Shown here: positions 59,063 to 64,000 of the stretch, piece by piece | Numbering within the stretch: position 1 is the stretch's first letter | Layout of the letters: each line of letters begins with the position of its first letter | Assembly: GCA_012960535.1 (NCBI GenBank) | Contig: DUBB01000050.1 | Coordinates: 82,610 to 146,609 of the forward strand | Origin: Gammaproteobacteria bacterium | Lineage (GTDB): Bacteria > Pseudomonadota > Gammaproteobacteria > Pseudomonadales > Azotimanducaceae | Direction: 5' to 3' | Length of the DNA stretch: 64,000 nt | The notes under the pieces: model-generated | Databases searched by the model: none | Told to the model about the DNA's origin: nothing | The model's input: the letters and a program-made list of their open reading frames with translations, nothing else | Translations under genes and position numbers: made by a program

Positions 59063-60295
59063 ATGGCTCTTCTGGTCATGAAGTTTGGAGGCACGTCGGT
59101 TGCCTCTATCAAACACATGGAGAATGTGGCTGCCAGGGTGCGTCAGGAAAAGCAGGCTGGAAATGAAGTTCTGGTAGTCGTTTCTGCCATGGGAGATGAA
59201 ACGGATAGATTGGTTTCACTGGCCGAAGAAGTGCAAGATCAAGCGCTCGATACACGGCGGGAACTTGATGTTCTACTATCCACTGGCGAACAGGTCAGCA
59301 TAGCCCTTGTTGCAATGGTGCTGTTGAAGAATGGTATTGCTGCCAAATCTTTTACTGGTGGGCAGGTTGCCATTAGAACTGATGCTGTGCCAAACCGATC
59401 CAGAATACTGGAGGTGGATGCAGATAAACTGCGGGTAGAATTAGCCAAGGGGGTAGTGCCTGTAGTTGCTGGGTTTCAGGGGATCGATGAAGCCGGTACC
59501 ATAACGACTTTGGGCAGGGGCGGATCTGATACTACAGCGGTTGCTCTGGCGGCGCGGCTGGATGCAAGCGAGTGTCGAATTTATACAGATGTGGAAGGCG
59601 TGTTTACGACGGATCCAAGGATTGTTGAATCGGCTCGGTGTCTTGAACAGATTAGCTTTGAAGAAATGCTAGAGTTGGCCAGTCTGGGATCGAAAGTACT
59701 GCATACCCGGGCTGTAGAATTGGCGGGCAAGTCTCAGGTACCTTTAAGGGTACTTTCCAGTTTTAATGATGCCCCGGGAACGCTCATCACAAGGGAGGAA
59801 GATCTCACTATGGAAGCACCATTGATTTCAGGTATCGCTTTCACCAAAAACGAAGCAAAGTTAACACTCCTTGGTGTTCCCGACCTACCGGGTATTGCAT
59901 CAACCATATTGGGGCCGATCAGTGCTGCAAATATTGAAGTGGATATGATTGTGCAGAATGTATCAGCCGACCTCAGCACTGATTTCACTTTTACCCTTTC
60001 TCGAGAAGATTATGACGAAGCTGCGACTATTCTAAAACAAGTAGCGGCTACCATGGGCGCTCGCGAGGTGACCGGTGATAGCAGTATTGCCAAGCTGTCA
60101 ATTGTTGGTGTGGGCATGCGCTCGCATGCCGGTGTGGCCAGTAAAATGTTTGAAGTTCTGGCAGCTGAATCGATCAATATCCAGATGATTTCAACTTCTG
60201 AAATAGCTATATCAGTTGTAATTGATGAAAAGTATCTTGAGCTGGCCGCTCGGGCGCTTCATTCGGAATTTAAACTGGCAGAATCCACTGCCTAG
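59063..60295 (+). CDS. lysC: Aspartate kinase
   Basis: First step of the lysine, threonine and methionine pathway. It begins ALLVMKFGGTSVASIKHMENV, and GRGGSDTTAVALAARL binds ATP and aspartate. Two ACT domains lie in the C-terminal part (about 265-400: KLTLLGVPDLPGIASTIL and KLSIVGVGMRSHAGVASKMF), typical of the feedback-controlled single-function enzyme. 410 residues. The order alaS-lysC is common; csrA, which often follows, is not seen in the 198 bases after it. Confidence 0.97.
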   Translation: MALLVMKFGGTSVASIKHMENVAARVRQEKQAGNEVLVVVSAMGDETDRLVSLAEEVQDQALDTRRELDVLLSTGEQVSIALVAMVLLKNGIAAKSFTGGQVAIRTDAVPNRSRILEVDADKLRVELAKGVVPVVAGFQGIDEAGTITTLGRGGSDTTAVALAARLDASECRIYTDVEGVFTTDPRIVESARCLEQISFEEMLELASLGSKVLHTRAVELAGKSQVPLRVLSSFNDAPGTLITREEDLTMEAPLISGIAFTKNEAKLTLLGVPDLPGIASTILGPISAANIEVDMIVQNVSADLSTDFTFTLSREDYDEAATILKQVAATMGAREVTGDSSIAKLSIVGVGMRSHAGVASKMFEVLAAESINIQMISTSEIAISVVIDEKYLELAARALHSEFKLAESTA

Positions 60296-60493
60296 TTGTG
60301 GCACGCGGTTAGCCCGGCGCAGCATCTGTTGAGGTGTTTAACGATCAGTGAAGGTGGCTAGTCCCTGGTTGCCTATCCTGAGAGCCAGAATTAAGCTGAT
60401 ACCAATGGAAGATACGGCTCTGCAAAGTAGTAGCGCCTAGTCAGATCTGCTTCTTTGCTGTTAGCCAGTAGATATTAACTGCAGGTTTTCCCT

Positions 60494-61414
60494 TCACTGG
60501 GTCACCTGTTTGTATAACGGGATATAGCCCTGGGTGAATGAGATGTTTTCGTAGTAGGCTTTAGCGGCAAGCAAACGATGCATTAGAGGTAATCGATACA
60601 TGGGAACACTCGGCATTAAATGATGTTCCATGTGGAAATTGATCTGGTGAGGGGCTATCAACAGGCGTTCCCACCAATGTGTTATCAGGGTTCTGGTATT
60701 TAACCTGGCATCCTTGCTGTATAGATCAGGAACGGCAGCATGTTCGGCCACCTGTCTTAGCCTTGTACATAGCATGTGAGTCGTTGCGAACGCACCGATC
60801 CAGATGAGTATTAGCCAGGGCACATTCAGGGAAACAAATAACCCCAACAGGCCTAGGTTAACAATTAAGCCCCCTCTGACAGCACTCTGAGAGTTATGAT
60901 CAAGCTTGCGGTAATTTCTGATCGAACGTCCTATTGATTTAAGCCTTCGCCAGCCGGTTTGACCGGTCAGGTCCCGGATGATTTTCCGTCGGAAACTCTC
61001 GGGTGATACAGGGTAAGCATGATAGTTTTTGAGGTCAGGATCGTTAGCAGTACCAGCAAGCTGATGATGTTTAATATGCCCTTTCATATAGTTATTTTTA
61101 CTGGAAAAGATCCAGTACCCGGACAGCCAGCTTGCAACGAAGTTATTCGTTGATTTGCTTCGAAAGAAAGACTGGTGCCCAGTCTCGTGCACAATGATGC
61201 CCAGCGCGAGTTGCCGGGCACCGATTATAAAGGTAGCCACCAGAATCGACCATACGGAAGGAAAGCGAGCCGCCAGCACGAAAGCCCCGGCAATTAGCAG
61301 CCAGTCAGATGCTAAGGCCAGGCCTGCCCTGAAATCGCTCTTCTGGGTAACCTGCTTGATTTCCTCAGGTGATAGTTTTTGCATAGGTGGGTAATTTAAT
61401 CCTGATAACGGCAA
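60494..61414 (-). CDS. Membrane fatty acid desaturase family protein
   Basis: Integral di-iron desaturase or hydroxylase. The three histidine boxes are HETGH (in GIIVHETGHQSFF), HIKHH and HMEHH (in INFHMEHHLMP), plus an extra EHAAV segment before the last box. About four helices; 306 residues. Such enzymes introduce double bonds into membrane lipid chains or act on carotenoids and related lipids; the substrate cannot be read. Met11 (MQKLSPEE) at 61384 is the alternative start. It is convergent with lysC. Confidence 0.87.
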   Translation of the reverse strand: MPLSGLNYPPMQKLSPEEIKQVTQKSDFRAGLALASDWLLIAGAFVLAARFPSVWSILVATFIIGARQLALGIIVHETGHQSFFRSKSTNNFVASWLSGYWIFSSKNNYMKGHIKHHQLAGTANDPDLKNYHAYPVSPESFRRKIIRDLTGQTGWRRLKSIGRSIRNYRKLDHNSQSAVRGGLIVNLGLLGLFVSLNVPWLILIWIGAFATTHMLCTRLRQVAEHAAVPDLYSKDARLNTRTLITHWWERLLIAPHQINFHMEHHLMPSVPMYRLPLMHRLLAAKAYYENISFTQGYIPLYKQVTQ

Positions 61415-61631
61415 TGTGCAATGATTCTGGTGTCCGCCGGTAAATTCATTTTAACCTTAAGCATTCATTTTTTTCGCTTTTAGACCATAATTTGCTTGCA
61501 TGAGTGGTTGAAATTTCGCTGCTTGTGGGTCGCTGTAACGACGTGGTGAATACCAGGTTTGTGGGTCTGACAGGGGCACTCCTAGGATACGGCGGGATTA
61601 GTATGCCCCTATGGGTCTCTGCAAGAATGAT

Positions 61632-63398
61632 TTATCGGGCCCGTTTTGGCGCTGCTGAGCGGAGTGGTAAACTTACTTTAAATACAGATCCTTTGTTGAC
61701 AGTACTCTTCACGGTGATCTTACCTTTGTGGGCTTGAATGGCTGCCCTGACTATAGCAAGACCCAGCCTCGTCCCTGCCTTGTTCAATGAGCGCCCGGTG
61801 TCTAATCGATAGAATCGCTCGAAAATTCTCTGTTGCTCTGCTTTAGGGATACCTAAGCCCTGGTCTTCTACAGTAACAAAGCATTGGTCTGCTTTAACTG
61901 AGATGCTGACCCGGGCAGTAGTATCGGGTTTCGAAAATATAATCCCATTTTCAATCAGATTATGAAAAACCGGATGCAGAGATACACTATCCCCGTTTAC
62001 GTAAACAGGTTTGCTTTGGTTGTGCAGTTTAATGATGATGTTTTTGGAAGAGGCGAAATCTTCCTGATCTCAAATCGTTTGTTCTACCAGCAGATTAAGG
62101 TCGACCAGACCAGGGTCCTGCTCGGAATCCAGTCCTGTCTGTAATCGGGTCAATTGCAGGAGTTGGCTCACTGTTGTACTTAGGCTCTTTGTTTGGTTGG
62201 ACATTTTAAGCAGGAATTCATCGCGAGTTTTTTTTAACATTTTGGATGAGTCGATGATTGTTTCGATCATTCCCTGGAGAGCGGTAATGGGTGTTTTGAG
62301 TTCGTGGGAAGCATTTGCAACGAAGTCAATGCGGATATTGTCCGCTATTGTTCGTTCGGTAACATTCTGTATGGAGATCAGTAACTTATCAGGGTTGCAA
62401 TCTTCTATTATCCGGCGCGCGCTTATTTCAAGGATTCGGCCATGAATTTCGATAGTGCTTGCAGAATCATCCCGCCGGTTCAGTTCGGGATTAGCGAAAG
62501 ACCAGATTTGCATCAAAGAATCTATATCGAATAGATTTTTACCGATAGGGCTTTCTTCAAGAGAAAATAGCGTCAGTGCTGAAGAGTTGATATGAATAAT
62601 CTGTTGGTTTGCATCTATGGCGACAACACCTTCATTTAAAGCCTCTAGCATGCTGGATAGTTTTTTGACATTCTGGTCCAGGCCACTAACCGTTTGTTCT
62701 GTGTTGAAGGCCAGGTCGTTTAGAGCCCCTTCCAGGATGGCAATGTCGTCCTGCCCCTTCGCCGGCAATCGCGCGACGTAGTTTCCTTGTGAAAGTCGCC
62801 GTGCATAGTTTGTCGCTCTGTTAATGGGTCGGAAAAAGTAAGTGATTAGTAAATAGGTGGCTAGTGAAGACAGCAGAAATGCAATAAAGAAGAAATAGAA
62901 TAATTTGTTAAGCACCATCTCTGTCCAGGAACTGCGAGTCTCCACCGTTTCTAATAACAGCAAGTAACCGAGACTTTGCCCGTCAACATCGACCCGTCTG
63001 GCGATGGAGAGCACAGCACTTCCTTGATCAAGGCTTGAATGCCTTGCTGAACTGGTTCCGTGAATCTTTGCCTCTGCAATCTCAGGGCGATTAATATAGT
63101 TTTCGTTATCAATTGGGCCATGGTTATCATAAAGTGCACTGCCATTATTACTGATCACTACTAGTTTTTTTGAGGTTTCTAGCTTCCTGCTTTCTTGAAA
63201 ATCCTTAAAGTCTCCAGTGAGTATGTTCTCGGCCAGCAATGTTGTGATAGGTAAATCAGACTTGAGACTCCTTTCAGATTCAATAAAGAATTCGCTATTC
63301 AAATCTTCAGCCAGGCTTAGATAAATTATAACTGCCGCAATGATGCCAACAATGATAGCCGTCAGATACATCTGCCAGAAAAATTTGTTCTTGAACAT
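61632..63398 (-). pseudogene. PhoR-type sensor histidine kinase interrupted by TGA
   Basis: Membrane sensor kinase. From ATG at 63398: helix 1 (about 10-30), periplasmic part (30-165), helix 2 (165-187), HAMP (190-240), PAS-like domain (250-350), and the phosphoacceptor His365 in FVANASHELKTPITALQG. The frame stops with TGA at 62070-62072 (codon 443). The same frame then stays open for 145 codons encoding the ATPase domain: N-box HNLIENGIIFS, G1 VEDQGLGIP, F-box FERFYR, and G2 GTRLGLAIV (normally G-T-G-L-G), ending TAA at 61632-61634. The upstream product lacks the ATPase, so it is probably inactive. No response regulator gene is adjacent. Confidence 0.75.
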
Positions 63399-63765
63399 AG
63401 GCGTTAAATTCTTTACTCATGGAAGTAATTGACTGAGTCAAGCCAGAAATAGCCTCATCAGAAAGTGGATTCGACCTCTGCTGAACCATGCCGTTTACTC
63501 TTGAGCACTGATTATTGTTCAGCAGGATTTGATGAACTCAGAATTTTTGCCTTGAATGACGAGGCTATAGCTATAGGGACTAAAGGCCCAGGTGACCCCT
63601 GCAATACCGCTAAACAGGCTTCGAAAGGAGGTTTAATGAGATCCTCTGCTGCGAGGAAGTTAGCCATTGCGCATCGATTTCAGGGCTACCAGGAAACAGT
63701 TCGGCCTTGTTATGGTGTCATGAGATATCCAGAGGACGGGTCGATGCACATGGCGGTCAGTCAGT
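63399..63765. other. Intergenic region upstream of the kinase
   Basis: About 367 bases between the kinase start and the TonB receptor end (both minus strand). phoB, the usual neighbour of phoR, is absent. The only supported content is a small plus-strand frame with a strong ribosome site, listed separately. Confidence 0.5.
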
Positions 63766-63776
63766 CTAAAAACTGA
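63636..63776 (+). CDS. Possible small basic protein, 46 residues
   Basis: Not recognised. ATG at 63636 follows AAAGGAGG at 5 bases spacing, one of the best ribosome sites in the window. The product is basic (MRSSAARKLAIAHRFQGYQ...) without a membrane segment. The frame extends to 63465 upstream, but the strong site marks 63636. Its last codons overlap the end of the TonB receptor on the other strand by 11 bases. It may be a real small gene or a chance frame; composition alone cannot settle this. Confidence 0.3.
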   Translation: MRSSAARKLAIAHRFQGYQETVRPCYGVMRYPEDGSMHMAVSQSKN

Positions 63777-64000
63777 CTTTAAAGCCCACCGTAGTAGATC
63801 GGTTTCGATTTGGGCGGGCGCCATAGGGTTGACGGCTGACAATGTGTCGCACATTCAGGGCATTCTCAACTTTAAGGAAAACCTGGGCATGCCCGTTCAG
63901 TTCAAACTGACTGGTAAAGTCAACAGTGGTGGTACTTTCCGTTTTTTCAAAGGATGAGCAACTGGCTCTTACACAAACACCTTTTTGATAATCCAGGTTT
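63766..64000 (-). CDS. TonB-dependent outer-membrane receptor, C-terminal part
   Basis: Only the last 77 codons are in the window; the gene continues past position 64000. The product ends in the typical beta-barrel strands of a TonB-dependent receptor: TSQFELNGHAQVFLKVENAL, then VRHIVSRQPYGARPNRNRST and VGFKVSF with a C-terminal Phe, the BAM recognition signal. VENALNVRHIVSRQPYGARP resembles FecA-like iron or other substrate receptors. Stop codon TAG at 63766-63768. Confidence 0.85.
   Translation of the reverse strand, partial: NLDYQKGVCVRASCSSFEKTESTTTVDFTSQFELNGHAQVFLKVENALNVRHIVSRQPYGARPNRNRSTTVGFKVSF

Noticed and set aside
60296..60493. csrA or tRNA-Ser after lysC
   Set aside because: Neither a CsrA-like frame nor a cloverleaf-like sequence was seen in this gap, although this order is common in relatives.
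61565..61615. Terminator from AGGGGCA...TGCCCCT after the kinase remnant
   Set aside because: The 7-base arms are separated by about 25 bases and no T run follows, so a terminator is not supported.
62070..62072. TGA as selenocysteine codon in the kinase
   Set aside because: The position lies between the phosphoacceptor and ATPase domains where no catalytic Sec is known, and I see no selenocysteine insertion hairpin immediately after it; the changed G2 box fits decay better.
63307..63489. 60-codon minus-strand frame overlapping the kinase start
   Set aside because: Half of it is an alternative reading of the kinase N-terminus; no homologous features or ribosome site seen.

Overview
The window is a bacterial chromosome segment, almost certainly from a gammaproteobacterium of moderate GC. 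The evidence is the order of its conserved genes. The two outer parts follow the block lpxD-fabZ-lpxB-rnhB ... dnaE-tilS-pyrG-kdsA-eno-ftsB-ispD-ispF-truD-pcm-nlpD-fdxA-mutS-recA-recX, which is known in Pseudomonas and its relatives (recalled gene order, not a search). Amino-acid motifs of nearly every gene match gammaproteobacterial versions. A marine or oligotrophic member is plausible but not shown.

Layout. 1-3.3 kb: lipid A and fatty-acid genes (lpxD, fabZ, lpxB) and rnhB. 3.4-37 kb: a block of about 34 kb lying between rnhB and dnaE, which are usually close neighbours. It holds a RidA protein, a metallo-beta-lactamase hydrolase, asnS, an acyl-CoA ligase, an M24 aminopeptidase, an enoyl-CoA hydratase-like protein, a peptide transporter, a sulfatase, an M13 lipoprotein peptidase, msrB, a GFA protein, an Fe-S oxidoreductase, MFS carriers, a quinone oxidoreductase, a Baeyer-Villiger-type monooxygenase, a fumarylacetoacetase-family hydrolase, the complete cytochrome c maturation operon ccmABCDEFGHI, and gamma-glutamyltranspeptidase. 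37-56 kb: the conserved information-processing, envelope and isoprenoid run from dnaE to recX. 56-60.3 kb: alaS and lysC. 60.5-64 kb: a fatty acid desaturase, a PhoR-type histidine kinase broken by an in-frame TGA, and the last 77 codons of a TonB-dependent receptor cut by the window edge.

Genes acting together. lpxD and lpxB make lipid A and kdsA makes KDO. ispD and ispF give isoprenoids, and a DUF368 protein probably recycles undecaprenyl phosphate. nlpD and ftsB serve division. mutS, recA and recX handle repair. The ccm genes overlap by 4-10 bases in most places and form one transcript.

No mobile element, CRISPR array, phage gene, rRNA or tRNA was recognised. The unusual content lies in three areas. 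First, the conserved block lacks lpxA, accA, surE and rpoS at their expected positions, with the neighbours closed up tightly. Second, there are four intergenic tandem-repeat arrays, three with an exact or near-exact 14-base period but unrelated sequences. Third, a histidine kinase carries a nonsense codon with 145 codons of recognisable ATPase domain beyond it. I did not find a convincing new multi-gene system; the repeat arrays are the best candidates for undescribed elements.
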